A stretch of DNA of 64,000 nucleotides from Candidula unifasciata (GCA_905116865.2 CAJHNH020000226.1:225729-289728); one strand, 5' to 3'; counted from the first letter of the stretch, positions 21,232 through 32,545 are shown. The notes: generated by a model from the letters alone, not told the origin. A program made the numbers and translations.

Positions 21232-21234
<3 letters not shown>

Positions 21235-21278
21235 TTCTTCAAAATTTTGATTTAATATTCATTGACATATTTTGAAGT

Positions 21279-21446
21279 TACAATAAGAATAAACTCACAG
21301 GGAGCAAGTACAGCGGGGATCTACAGTCATCAGTAGAAATTATCCTCGTCGACACACGTTTCGGCCCACGATTCCTAAACGTATTCGGAGGTGGGCCTAC
21401 CTGAGTTCATGAAGCTCAGGGCTGCTTCCCCGCTGCACAGAATTAC
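21279..21446 (-). repeat. 168-bp terminal block, 3' copy
   Basis: From TACAATAAGAATAAACTCAC to CCGCTGCACAGAATTAC (plus-strand reading). It differs from the copy at 25264-25431 at one visible position (GGGCCTACC against GGGCCCACC). Confidence 0.95.
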
Positions 21447-21704
21447 CGGATGGTGTTATTATTTCGGCCAGAGACAAGACGACTTAGTGGTTTCGAAGGA
21501 GGTACTGTGAGATAAGAAGCCGCCGCGACAGCGTAATTAAAACAGTCCGCATGCCTGGACGACCGAGCGACAAGCTTACTTTGGTTTACCGGACACATGT
21601 TGGACTTTTATTAGCAGTTGGCAGAGGGACACTGGCAGACAATTCGTACACGATGGACTTTCAAAGGGATGAGAAACTCCTTTCCGCTAGACACCCGGAC
21701 CAGC

Positions 21705-24700
21705 TCACCGAGGCCCGTCCCCTACGTTGTTGCGCTGCGTCCAAAGCCAGCTAGAGGCCCTTTCGGCTGCCTCTCCCAGTTTTTTAAGTGTTCGTTTCCG
21801 TTCATTACCGCGCAATCCTAGTTCTTTCACCACATTGTAGAGCGAAGTGGAAACGAGGCCTCTCGCTCCCACTTCGACGGCAAATACCCGTACCGTGTAA
21901 GCCTCGTTTCTCCTCAAACCGGCTGCTAAATCACTGTACTTTTCGAGCTTGTACAAGTGATTCTCCTCCATACGCGACTCAAACGGGACCGTCAACTCAA
22001 TCAGGATGAGCTGCCGTTTTTGCGCAGAATGGAGAACGATGTCCGGTCGCAGGCCGGTTTTACGGATCAACTCGGGATACCGTTCATGGCCTGGCAGATC
22101 AACCGCCAGTAACCAGTCCCTCGCAGAGTCTAGCACAGATGGAGCGAATGCGTTTTTGTTGACCTTACCAATTGGAACCTGCCCAGCCTTGAGGAAACGA
22201 ATGGGGGCGATACTAGAACTGGCTCTGGCATTAGCCCTCATTCTAGCCTGGTCGACAACGGCTGCTAACTCCTTTAGCACCTTGTTGTGGCGCCAGGTGT
22301 ATCGGCCTTGACCTAGAGCTTTCCTGCACGCGGACAGGACGTGCTCAAGAGTTTGCTTCGATTTGCACAACGGGCAAGTCGGATCGTTGGTCGCAGACCA
22401 TTTAACCATGTTGACACCGGACGGTAATACATCGTACGCCGAACGAACGATAAAGCTCAGTCGCAGCGGGGTCATCCGCCAGATCTCACCCCATGTGAGT
22501 ATTCTCGGCAATGCGCTCTCCAGGCTGACCCAATGGCCCTGCTGCGACTGCTGGGCTGCTTTCTGGACCCGAACCTCGTTTTCGTTGTCCCTCACCGTTT
22601 GTATCACCATGTCTCGGCGCTCTTTGGCTGAGGCCTTTGACCACCAATTGACTTTCCCGTGCCCTAGGCCTCGACGGTCGGTTTGTGTGTAACCCATAAT
22701 CTCCTTCAATTTTAGTGCGTTCTGAGCAGATTCTATCGCATCGAGGACTCTCCATTTGGTACCAGTCTTTAGAGCGGGCTGGACAGCGATGACATTTGGG
22801 TCTGAAGACTCACGCAAGAGCATGGCGAGTCTTACCTTGCCGACTTTAAACTCTTCGGTTATCGATTTGAACGGAAGTACCAGCTTAGCCTGTTTACAAT
22901 ACAGAGCCACGTCGGTCAGACAAGGCGGTGCACCAATCCACTTTCTCAAGGCTGTGTTGATTTTCTTTTCCATGGCTTCCACTGCAGTCATCGTCACCTC
23001 GTAGACTGACAGTGGCCAAAGGAGTTTCGGAATCAACATGAATTGGAGACACCATACCTTGAATTTCCCGACCAGCCTGCATCGCTCGATCGCGAGCAGG
23101 CCTGTAGCCAGTGACTCATGTATTCGCCGGACCTCCGCTCTATCGGATAACTTCGAATCGTAAACGCGACCGAGACTCTTCACCGGTTCCTCCAGAACCG
23201 AGGGGATCTTGTTCCTTGCCACCGTAAAACTGGTTGCCACCACCCGACCCTTATTGATTGACAGACTCCTCGACTTCTGCGGTTTGAACTGCATTCCGCT
23301 CCATTGGACCACCGCGTCCAATCTTTCCAGGATCGTGCGGGCAGACTCCTCGCTGCCCGTTATAATAGTCGTGTCATCCATAAAGGCACGTAATGGTGGC
23401 ATCCAGTGGTCCCCAATTTGAAGGCCCTGTCCGTAGCCGGCCGCCCCGTCTAACATGATCTGCATTGCCATGACAAACAGTATGGGTGAGATCGTACAGC
23501 CCATAGCTATCCCAATCTGCAACTCAGTCCACCTCGTGGTAAACGTCGAGGTAGAGAAGCGCAAAGCGAACTTGGAGAAATATTGCTCGACCATTTAATT
23601 GATCTGTGCCGGTACGTGAAACATGCGAAGGGCTCGCCACAGTAGCCTATGGGGTCTGCCCCGTAGGCGTTGGCTAAGTCCAACCATATTACGTGCAATT
23701 GTGTTCTCTCATGCTTGGCTCTCTGGATAGCTTCCCAAATCATGGTCGCGTGTTCAAGGCACCCAGGAACGCCTGGGATACCACCCTTCTGAACACTCGT
23801 ATCTATGTACTTGTTAGTCATCAGATACTGTGTGAGCCGGCGAGCCATGACTGAGAAGAATATCTTACCCTCGACATTCAACAGCGAGATGGGCCTGAAT
23901 TAGGAAAGACTCTTCGAGTCCTGCTCTTTGGGAATGTAGACCCCATTTGCCTTTGACCACTCTGGACATATGTGATTGCGGATCCACGCTTGTCTCAACA
24001 AGACGTGAAGCATTTTTAGGATTTTCGGGCAACGCTTGTAAAAAACGTACGGAACACCGTTCGGACCTGGGGCAGACTTGCCGCTGGCCTTTTTCACAAC
24101 GTCCTCAACCTCAGACCAAAGGGGAGGTACCATTTTAAATGGTACCTTCGGCACCGAAGGCTGTTTAAGACCGCTAAGGATCTCTGGATTGTCATCGAGA
24201 GGCTCTCTCCTCTTTTTATCAGAGTACATCTTGCGTAGATGTAGCTCAAGTTCTTCCTGACTGACAACCAGAGTCCCAGACTTCGGTTGCTCGAATAGAC
24301 CTCGGGCGAACTGATACGGGTCCCTAAAGAATTTCTCTCGCTCCCTTTTGGTTCTGCGTCTGTTGTTACAGAAACGCTCGGCGCGACAGAGGGCACTGTG
24401 TTTGTTCTTTAAATGCAACCAAACTTCGTACAGCCCCTCCCGTTCGCTGCCTGTAGCGGCTTTGAACCGTTTTCTGAGGGCATTCTTGTCTGCCCGACAC
24501 TTCAGAATGTCCCTCTGCCTCCTGCTAGTATTCTGCTTGGCACCCGGCTGTGCCTTTACTACTGTCCCGAACTCGCGGAAGCAGTGTTCATATATTACAT
24601 CACCAAATTTAGTAAGCTTGTCGCCTAGCGACTTCTTGTTTAGAGTTTGTTTAAGTATCTCACATAATGTAGCCTCCAACTTACACCACACCACCTTCTC

Positions 24701-25069
24701 GCTCGCAGGTGGAAACCTAATTCTGGAACGCACTTCTTCAGAAATCATCAAATGTGCTCCTCCGCAGTCGACGTCATGGGCCTCTCCGGGCGAGTGGGGT
24801 TCACCCTGCCCGTCGTACCCTGACGACTCAGAAACTGCCACAGGAGTGGTAGTTTTGCGACTGCGTTTACTGCGTGGAGCACCCTCGCATTTCATTCTTC
24901 CGGCATGCGTTCTCAGACCATGCAACCCCGTGAAGCTTTTCCCACATGTACAGAGCCAGCCCGGACGTTGGGCGAGTAACTCAGTCCGGGGGCTAGCAAA
25001 GTCGTCACCGAGGGTATCAATCAGATTGGGCCCTTCATTCTCCCCCCTTTCGGAGGGCCCTGGGGGCAT
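21705..25069 (-). pseudogene. RLE retrotransposon polyprotein, broken
   Basis: N-terminal finger near residues 38-60 (WLCTCGKSFTGL...HAGRMKC). The RT fingers include SGKSAPGPNGVPY. An in-frame stop (about 23897) interrupts them before FRPISLLNVEGK. The palm WLDLANAYG is followed by a frameshift near 23665 and a second stop just before 23594. The remaining 629-residue frame holds GIAMGCTISPILF, the catalytic FMDDTTII, the thumb, the zinc knuckle CPLCKSKQTLEHVLSAC, RHN, and the nuclease motif RPDIVL...LILIELTVP. It ends AAERASSWLW. The predicted role is target-primed reverse transcription. At least three lesions make it inactive. Confidence 0.85.
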
Positions 25070-25263
25070 ATTTCATTGTGGTCGTACGAAATCGGAGGTA
25101 TTATACTGTGTTAGGGGTGATCAACCCGGTCCACAGTCGACATCTGTCTCCAGATGTCAGTTTATCCCCCCGGCGATACCGGGGGGCCAGTCTTTCCATA
25201 GGTGTCAAAAGGACTTTCCCGATAGTCACCAGTCTTTCCTGGTAGTCTTGTGGGCTAGCCACG

Positions 25264-25431
25264 TACAATAAGAATAAACTCACAGGGAGCAAGTACAGCG
25301 GGGATCTACAGTCATCAGTAGAAATTATCCTCGTCGACACACGTTTCGGCCCACGATTCCTAAACGTATTCGGAGGTGGGCCCACCTGAGTTCATGAAGC
25401 TCAGGGCTGCTTCCCCGCTGCACAGAATTAC
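25264..25431 (-). repeat. 168-bp terminal block, upstream copy
   Basis: Same orientation as the 21279-21446 block and abutting the 5' end of the element. It is either the 3' end of a severely 5'-truncated older copy or a terminal direct repeat. Confidence 0.95.
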
Positions 25432-25516
25432 ATAATATAATGAAGGGTGCACAAAAGCATTCAATGTACAGGACATACTTATATGCAGAACATTCATTTC
25501 TCCTCTCTCCCACCCA

Positions 25517-25521
<5 letters not shown>

Positions 25522-25593
<72 letters not shown>
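25522..25593. repeat. (CT)n microsatellite
   Basis: About 70 bp of CT repeats. Confidence 0.95.
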
Positions 25594-25597
<4 letters not shown>

Positions 25598-25694
25598 TCT
25601 TTGTCACTTGTTCCCTAGCGCACAAAATCACTCTTTTTTCTCTATCACGCTACTACATTTTAAAAGCATTTTCTTTCATACACTCCTTTTAGAA

Positions 25695-25882
25695 CAGCGG
25701 TTCTCAACCTGTGGGTCGCGACTCCTTATTGGGTTGAACTAACCTTTCACATATGTCGCCCAAGACCATCGGAAAACACACATTCATTTATTTTATGAAA
25801 GAAAATAATTGTCTGGGTGGTCGCCACAACATGAGAAAACTGTATTAAAGGGTCGTGGCATTAGAAAAGTTGAGAACACATG
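25695..25882. mobile_element. hAT-like MITE
   Basis: The left end CAGCGGTTCTCAACCTG and right end GTTGAGAACACATG form imperfect TIRs of hAT type. Flanks TTTTAGAA and TTTTAGGC agree at 6 of 8 bases, consistent with an 8-bp hAT target-site duplication. No transposase. Confidence 0.75.
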
Positions 25883-26046
25883 TTTTAGGCAGTGTCGCAG
25901 TAAGAAAAGGCTCCAAAGGGCCGTAACTGACCCTGTATTATATTACAAGTGAGACATAATAGCGGTGGCCATCTCACCCTCTAGACTACCAAATTGAATC
26001 ACTTCGCTGTATAACACTGCGGTTGGCTCCTTTTCGCCTTTCCAGA

Positions 26047-26200
26047 CTATATGGTTATATTACACTATGAGGAGGCATGGGACTCACAGCCCATGGCGAT
26101 GGCGGGTGCGACTAGCAAGACCCGCAGGCGTTAATAAGTCTTTCACGATTAAAGCACGGCCAGCACCAGATAAGGCCGTCCAGCTCAAGGGGGATTCCCG
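26047..26200 (+). repeat. Family G copy
   Basis: GGCATGGGACTCACAG, CATGGCGATGGCG and GACTAGCAAGACC as at 6980-7100. Confidence 0.55.
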
Positions 26201-26284
26201 TTTTTGGGAGGCCGGCCGTGGCAGGTTGCTGCTCATCATTGTTCTTATTTTTAACAGATTTCAGCTACACAATTTATCCATCTA

Positions 26285-26558
26285 TTTCTAGGATTTCCCC
26301 TCGTCTTCCTCTAGATGTTCTACTGTAAAAAACAGTCTCATATAGAGTTTGGTCTGGCTGCATTCTCACTAGATGGCTGAACCATTTCATTCTTTGTTGT
26401 GTCAGTAAAATTTAGGGGTCTTTTTTTAAAAAAACTTTCTAATTCTGGTATTCGAAACCTATCCCTTCTTGTGTTGTTTGTGGCCTAAAGGAGACACCGC
26501 ATTTCATATGTAGTTATTTTCTATTCTCTTGTCCTATTCATTGATCACAGTAAGAATC
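26285..26558 (-). pseudogene. LINE RT C-terminal fragment (minus)
   Basis: It encodes MKWFSHLVRMQPDQTLYETV and then RTSRGRRGE, the WFGH / RGR tail of an RTE-like LINE. Confidence 0.65.
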
Positions 26559-27177
26559 TTCGCCGTCGAGGTAGGCGAAAGAGGACTCGTTTCCACTTCT
26601 ATGTACAATGTGATAAAACAGTTGTGACTGCGAGGAAATGAGTGCAAACGATCACTAAAACAACTGGACGAGGCTGCTGAGAGGGCCTCGAGCTGGCTCT
26701 GGACACAAAGGAACGTCGTGGGGGACGGGCCTCGTTTGGCTGCTTCGAGTGTCTAGTGGAAAATAATGTCTTATCCCTAAAAGTCCATCGTGTCCGAATT
26801 GTCTGCTGGTGTCCCTCTGCCATTTTGCCAACAAAGTTAACATGTGTCCGATAAACCAACCGTAAGCTTGCCACTTGGTCGTCCAGGTATGCTGAACTGC
26901 TCTAATATGCTACCGCAGCGACTATAATTAAACTTCGAATCTCACTGCACCTATTGCAGAGTCATCAATTTCGTCTTGTCCCTGTCCGAGAACATCCGGT
27001 AATACGTGCAACAGGAGCATTTCAAGTCTGGGCTTCATGAACTCAGGTGGGCACACCCTCTAAGATTGTCTAGGAGATCGTGAGCCGAAACAATAGTGGA
27101 CGAGGGATAGCTTCTACTGATGATTGGTAGACTCCTGCTGTACATGCTGCCCTGTGGAGTTTCTTCTTATTCCTATT
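26559..27177 (+). mobile_element. Inverted 3' fragment of the RLE retrotransposon
   Basis: Plus-strand copy of the element's last part. It encodes LDEAAERASSWLWTQRN, then a diverged 3' UTR, then a degraded 168-bp block (CTTCATGAACTCAGGTGGGC...TTCTTCTTATTCCTATT). It is 5'-truncated, opposite in orientation to the 21-25 kb copy and clearly older. Confidence 0.85.
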
Positions 27178-27286
27178 TGTCTCTCTGTCAAGTCTGCCAT
27201 TCATTCAGTTAATTAAAATGCAAATAATGAGTGGGTTTGCTTTCCGCCGGAGTTCACAGCCGGCAAATGCCAAGAAAAGAAGATGT

Positions 27287-28034
27287 GGCTCTCCTCCGAA
27301 CTTCTACCTGATATTATGGCGGCCAAGCAAATAGCCTAACAGGGCCTCAGTCGTGCGTAAAATGCGGACTTTCTGCCAAGGAACAAATCGCGGCAAAACT
27401 AGGATCGGCTCCGAATAACGAAATAAATGCTTTAACAGGGTCTCAGCGATATTTTAATTGCGGACCTGTTTCTGCGACTATGGCGCAGTAACCGACTGTA
27501 ACCGACGCACAGCGCGGATGGGGAGCTAAAATAGATGGCTGGGACTCACGAGCAGCAGCTACCGCATCTCCTGCAACTTCCTCTAATTCATTTGCTCTTG
27601 AGTCCCGTGCATCTAGTTTAGATCCCCATCCGCGCCGCGCGTAGCGGCGCGTGGGATACTGTCAGCGGTGTGTTTAACCGCGTTTTGCGCATGCCGAAAA
27701 GTGTAAGGACAACAACGAAGCTAATCTCCGTCAGAGCGCATGGTCTCCCCGCCAAGTGGCTTATATCATCTGTAATGTTGCGTGTCTAGAAATTGTCAAT
27801 GGTCGCTATTATCGTCTGCTAGTATCGTCTGCAGAAACGCTTGAAATTGTCAAAGGTCGCTATTATCGTCTGCTACTATTGTCTGCAGTGTTGCGTCTCT
27901 TGAAATTGTCAAGTAATCCTAATTTTGCAGCGATTTGTTCCTTTGCAGAAAGTCCGCATTTTACACACGACTGAGGCCCTGTTAGGCTATTTGCTTGCTC
28001 GCCATTATATCGGGTAGAAGTTCGGAGGAGAGCC
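27287..28034. mobile_element. Foldback element with 119-bp terminal inverted repeats
   Basis: The arm 27287-27405 (GGCTCTCCTCCGAACTTCTA...) and the arm 27916-28034 are reverse complements with a few mismatches. Both hold AGCCTAACAGGGCCTCAGTC-type sequence. The interior has further inverted pairs (GCGGATGGGGA / TCCCCATCCGC) and a GC-rich GCGCCGCGCGTAGCGGCGCG core. No transposase ORF. A clear TSD was not found. Confidence 0.85.
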
Positions 28035-28099
28035 GAAAATTTTGTGCGTGTGTTATTACTATTCTTACTGATACTATTATTTAAAGGGGGAGATGGGTG

Positions 28100-28505
28100 A
28101 GGGGCGCTTCGTGGTCTAGAGGTAGTATGTACGCCTCGAGTGCTTGAGGTCCTGTGTTCACGCTGGAGGTCCTGTGTTCAAGCCCTGGTGAAGGCTGGGA
28201 TTTTTTCTCGTAGACTTCTAGTTTTTCCCCCTGGTCTCTGGGTAGTAAGATCGGCTGCTCGTGTGTATTGTTGCGAACGTAAAAAACCAATTGACAGTTG
28301 GAAACGAAAAAGAATAGCCTAACGGCTCTGCCCGGGGAAAGTTTGGAGTTAAAGATCTACCTAAAGTATTTCAGGATCCTCATAGGCGCTACGGAGTTCG
28401 CGCAATGCGTTGAGATTCTTCGGACTCAGGCTTGAGTCAGAAGTAGAATGGAGCACTTATTAGTTACTACTCTTGTGCCATGATGTTGATCCGTCGTTTA
28501 CACTA
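28100..28505 (+). mobile_element. SINE family A copy with duplicated B-box region
   Basis: Near full length. GAGGTCCTGTGTTCA is present twice (about 28146 and 28166), duplicating the internal promoter B box. Confidence 0.8.
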
Positions 28506-28609
28506 GACTAACCATTGAAAATATTGTCTTATTCACCGAATCTGCATTGTGATTAATATACGTAAGAGCTGAACGAGGGCTTTTGCTCAACTGAGATATG
28601 ATGTACCGT

Positions 28610-28614
<5 letters not shown>

Positions 28615-28667
<53 letters not shown>
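28615..28667. repeat. (GT)n microsatellite
   Basis: About 50 bp of perfect GT. Confidence 0.95.
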
Positions 28668-28668
<1 letters not shown>

Positions 28669-28674
28669 CCATAC

Positions 28675-29200
28675 AAAAGCTAAGCTATATGAGGTAATAG
28701 TGTACAGAGATGGGTCTGTTCATCGGGTGGTGGAAGGAGAGAGATAATTTGGCTGAGGATTTTCAGCTAGAGCGAAGCGAACGATCGTTACATTACAAAA
28801 TGGTGAGTTTAGATCTACAAATGTAATCATTAGGATGGAGGCACTCACTGCAGGTCTAACGTAAAAGTAAAATAAAGATCCTTTTTTCCTTAATGCGTAT
28901 CAGGACTATAGGGCGAGACCTATATCTTATAAACCAATCAGGGAGGACAATGTGTTAACATCAAGCTACCACCTTTACTTTCCATGACGTTACCTAGTAC
29001 CCATTTTACGCTGTGTTGACCCGGGAGCTAAGGTCGTTTCCGAAAAAAAAATTCTGGCTCTTTCAGCGCCTGAACCTACTATCTTTGGATCAACAGGCAA
29101 GCGTTTAGCCACTGTACCAGGGTGGCTCTCGCAGCTCTGAAGTGGAAAGCAGAATATATAGTGACACGAGGAATTACAGTAACTGGTTGTCAGAGACCTT
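28675..29200 (+). pseudogene. I-clade LINE RNase H relic interrupted by a SINE
   Basis: VIVYRDGSVH, then RMEALTAG, then after the inserted SINE ALKWKAEYIVTRG. This is consistent with RNase H order (DGS, MEA, WL...IVTDS), with the third Asp lost. Confidence 0.65.
28866..29130 (-). mobile_element. SINE family D inserted in the RNase H relic
   Basis: Reverse-complement family D. Flanks GCAGGTCT and GCAGCTCT agree at 7 of 8 bases and likely mark the target-site duplication. Confidence 0.75.
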
Positions 29201-30414
29201 ATCTCTGCCGTAACGGCTTATAGCTCGTGTTCTAGGCCCGTGGCAGATGAGCTTTCCTGAACTTACTAAACCCAACCACTTACAGAGCACACAACACTCT
29301 TTAATGTATAGGACAATGTAAGAGACGGTAGTTTGCCTCAGAAGTCGTGGGTACGCCTACACGAAACAAAGGACTTTACAAATCAACTCTCACTCCTACT
29401 ACCTTTTCATAGATTGTACCCGGGTCTGATTCCATGCCACTTCAGGGCAGCTCGTTCCTCTTTGAACTCTACAACAGGACCGCGGAGCTTCTGCTCAGTT
29501 CGGGGCAAGTGAGTGAGGACAGTTAAATGACAACAACCAATACAAAACCCATCTTAGCTAACAGACTAACTATAATACCTAAACAGCAACCGACGAAACA
29601 AGCTACACAGAAAACCTATTTCGGTCAACCGCTGCAAAACACAGAAGTAAGGTTACTATCAAACGTAACACAGACTATCGGTCACTATGGTCTAAACACA
29701 AGACACTGCAATCAACTGACTGTCAAACTATTACAAGTCCCTACAAACAGTCTGTCTGTCTCGATCCTTTGCTGTCCGCATGGTTTTGTTTCAGTAAGCA
29801 GTTCAGTCTATGTTCTTGCGGGACTCGTGGCTTCACAGACAGTCACTTCCTTCCGTCGTCAGTTCGTGTCAATGAACTTCGGGTCATGCCTCGGTCATGT
29901 GGGTGCAGACAGGAAACATTCACTACTATTATACTAGCTGTCCCATACCCACACCAGCCTCTGACATTGTTGTGGGCTTACTTGTTGTTTACTGCACAGA
30001 CGACCTAGTGTCTAGGAAACAGTTTAAACTTGTACACACAACTGTCAGGGAAACTCAACGACGTGTAACCGCCATATATGCATGCACATTTATTGTCACG
30101 AAATCATAGGGTATTCCCAAACCCTCACACAAAATAATGCAAGCGAAGTAATTCATACATCTATTCTGGTTAACATGAGATGAATGTTCCTCCCTTCGCT
30201 CAGTCCAACTGGTATAGTGACGCTCCCACGGAGAGCTAGAACTAGCAGCCACTACACCTGAGCTGACCGCTACAGTTTCTAGGTCTACAGCACCCTCACT
30301 TTAGGGCTCCCTGTACCCATGAACAGGATATATCTCCCACTCCACTTGACTTCCGCTGCACTTTGCGGAGCAGACACCGATGATGCCGATTCTCAAATCA
30401 GTAATCAGCGTGTT
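29201..30414. other. No gene recognised
   Basis: Mixed-composition sequence with one open plus frame (29527-29937, 136 codons) of no recognised family. The poor splice context and lack of motifs make it doubtful. Confidence 0.35.
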
Positions 30415-30500
30415 TGTGTGTGTGTGTGTGTGTGTATGTGTGTGTATGTGTGTGTGCGCGCACGCGAGTGTTGTGTGTATTTGTGTATGTGTGTGTGTGT
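30415..30500. repeat. (TG)n microsatellite
   Basis: TG repeats with TATG and GCGC interruptions. Confidence 0.95.
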
Positions 30501-30624
30501 TGCGAGGTGGGTAATTTCGTGTTTATTTGTGGGGCTACTCACTCTTCATTTTGACCAAATATTGTTGATAGATAACTGACATTACCAAGCGTCGTAGTTT
30601 AATTGTTAGGTTTTGCCCGTCTCT

Positions 30625-30835
30625 CCAGCCTAGTTGGCTAAACCGGATTGCGCGGTGAGCGGGTGACGAATTCCTTGTGGTCCGGGTTCACTCCCGGGGG
30701 TGGGCAGAAAAGCCACATTTCTCCCAGATTTACGGTATTTAAAATGGAATCAAGGCCGAAAGGTTGCGATATCCATAATACCGAGCCTAAGGGTTAACAA
30801 CTCATGGCTTCTGGATACTAAAACAAACAAACAAT
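30625..30835 (+). mobile_element. SINE family C, intact
   Basis: The clearest full copy. Head CCTAGTTGGCTAAACCGG, B box GGGTTCACTCCC, body GCCACATTTCTCCCAG and ATCAAGGCCGAAAGG. The 3' end is ACTAAAACAAACAAACAA. Confidence 0.85.
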
Positions 30836-30859
30836 TGTTAGGTTACTTCCCATTTGTAA

Positions 30860-31915
30860 AGAAAACGTGCGCACCTGTGTGCTTAAATCATTTGTTTTCA
30901 TGTTGTTCTCTTTCCCTCAATCCTGCCAGTAAGTACCAAGTTTTCCAGCCCATTCGTTCTCATAAGAGGTTTTAAAAAAGTGATTGCCCAAGTTTGTGTT
31001 ATAAGTTTACGACTGTCATTGTCTCAATGTGTACTGTTTCATTTGTTTTTCGATCCTTCTATGATATTCATTGCATTCTTTTCAGAAACCACATCCTTGC
31101 GGCACGCAAATATTTTTCAGCTTTTCAGCCTATTGTCCATGTTTCACATGCATATAACAAACAAATGTTCTACATAGCACTTCCATAATCTTTTTCTCAC
31201 TGCAGTTGACTTCTTGTTTGTGAGAATAATTTGCTTCTGGCTAAAGGTTAATTTTATCAGAACAATTCTTGTTCTAAATTGTTTATGGTTATATTCATTC
31301 TACGAATCAACAACATGGCACACCGGTGCAACCCATAAGTGCTCTGCTTTTTGAAGAATCTCAGCGCAGTGCACGAAGTCCGTTGCACCAGCGAGGATCC
31401 GGAATTACTTTGGGTAGATTTTTAACTTTAAATTGTCCCCAGGCAGCGATTTTCAACTGTCAAGGGATTTTTTACGTGCACAATGGGTGTCCGATCTTAC
31501 TACTCAGACCAGGGGAAATTACTAGAAGTCCAGGTGAAAAAACATCCCAATCTTCATCGAGGCTTGAACCCAGGACCTCCTGCACTCAAGCGGATACCTT
31601 ATCTCGATACCACTCAGCTCCCTGTGTTCTAAATTCTGCAAGGCAACTTGCATCAGATGTTATGACTGTTCCAAGATAATTGTGTCTAAGACTTGCCTGC
31701 TGATATTCCAGCTTGCCTGCATTTCAAATTTTGGTATTTCTTTTTTGTTTGTGATGACCGTAATTTTCATTTCCCTATAACTTAATTCCGAGCCTACTAT
31801 CTCACTGGAGCTACCACAGCATCTACTAAACGATACAGCTCTTCTTCATTGTCTACAGTTAACACCGTATTATCTGCACATCTTATATTGTTTGATGTTA
31901 AATTCTTCCACGGTA
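30860..31915 (-). pseudogene. RTE-like LINE reverse transcriptase fragment (minus)
   Basis: On the minus strand, from about 31910, it reads LTSNNIRCADNTVLTVDNEE and then ELYRLVDAV. This is the palm block normally NIRYADDTVL..., with the catalytic YADD mutated to CADN. Decayed post-palm sequence follows to about 30860. A SINE A interrupts it at 31308-31630. Confidence 0.7.
31308..31630 (-). mobile_element. SINE family A nested in the LINE fragment
   Basis: Reverse-complement match: CAACATGGCACACCGG, GGATCCGGAATTACTTTGGG, GGAAATTACTAGAAGTCC. Confidence 0.8.
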
Positions 31916-31929
31916 ATTCCCATCATCGC

Positions 31930-32545
31930 GCGTGTGTCATCGGGGCCCTCATGGGAAGCAAAGAATAGTGACACTGCTGCCTACCAGGCATGTCGTAAGA
32001 GGCGACTAAGGGTAGGGTTGGGTTTGAGGTTGGCTACCTCATCCTGTAAAAACCATAGCGACAAAAACCAACCAACCATAAAAAAGTCAACAAGAGAAGC
32101 AAGTAAAATCCAGCCAACCAAGATAAGGGGAGGCTCTTCAAATAGAAGAAGTATGACACGGTGTGGATAAAGCCGTAAGGAGTCCATATCATTGACGTAC
32201 CTCCTCTCAGCTAGGAAAACCTCCAGAATTTGCACCTGGAATGTTAGAAATCTTTATGATATAGGGAGAACAATGGAAGTAGCAAAGGAAAAAAACATTG
32301 CGTTGGATAGGACATACACTGAGAAAACAGGAGAACTGCATAACTATAATGTCTTTGCATTTGAACCCACAGGGGCATAGGAATAAAGGAAGGCCAAAAA
32401 ACACAGGGAGAGGAGAGCTGGAGAATGAGGTTAGAAAGATGGGGAGAGCTTCATGCAATGGCGAAGGATAGAACGACTTGGTGTGAGTTGGTTGAGGGCC
32501 TATGCTCCATTAGGGGATAGAAAGGCAGAAGAAGAAGAATTCCCC
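31930..32545 (+). pseudogene. RTE-like LINE with large internal deletion
   Basis: The 5' part encodes RICTWNVRNLYDIGRTMEVA, the start of an APE endonuclease. It is joined near 32390-32440 to the extreme C-terminus (AMAKDRTTWCELVEGL) and a GAAGAAGAAGAA tail. Several kilobases of the element are missing. Confidence 0.75.

Larger units (their letters stand above)
21279..25263 (-). mobile_element. RLE-type non-LTR retrotransposon, near full length
   Basis: A minus-strand element of about 4 kb. The 5' region is near 25263, the pol frame spans 25069-21705, and the 3' UTR runs to about 21279. The end is set by the 168-bp terminal block that recurs at 25264-25431 and, inverted, near 27177. The single ORF with an N-terminal zinc finger and a C-terminal CCHC plus PD-(D/E)xK endonuclease places it in the R2/R4/NeSL/Hero group of RLE elements. 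I cannot assign the clade with confidence. No poly-A tail is seen. Confidence 0.8.

Noticed and set aside
24348..25271. 307-codon plus-strand open frame
   Set aside because: Antisense shadow of the RLE retrotransposon ORF, which has clear domains on the minus strand.
31980..32235. Minus-strand 84-codon frame overlapping the RTE 5' end
   Set aside because: Antisense of LINE sequence with no domain.
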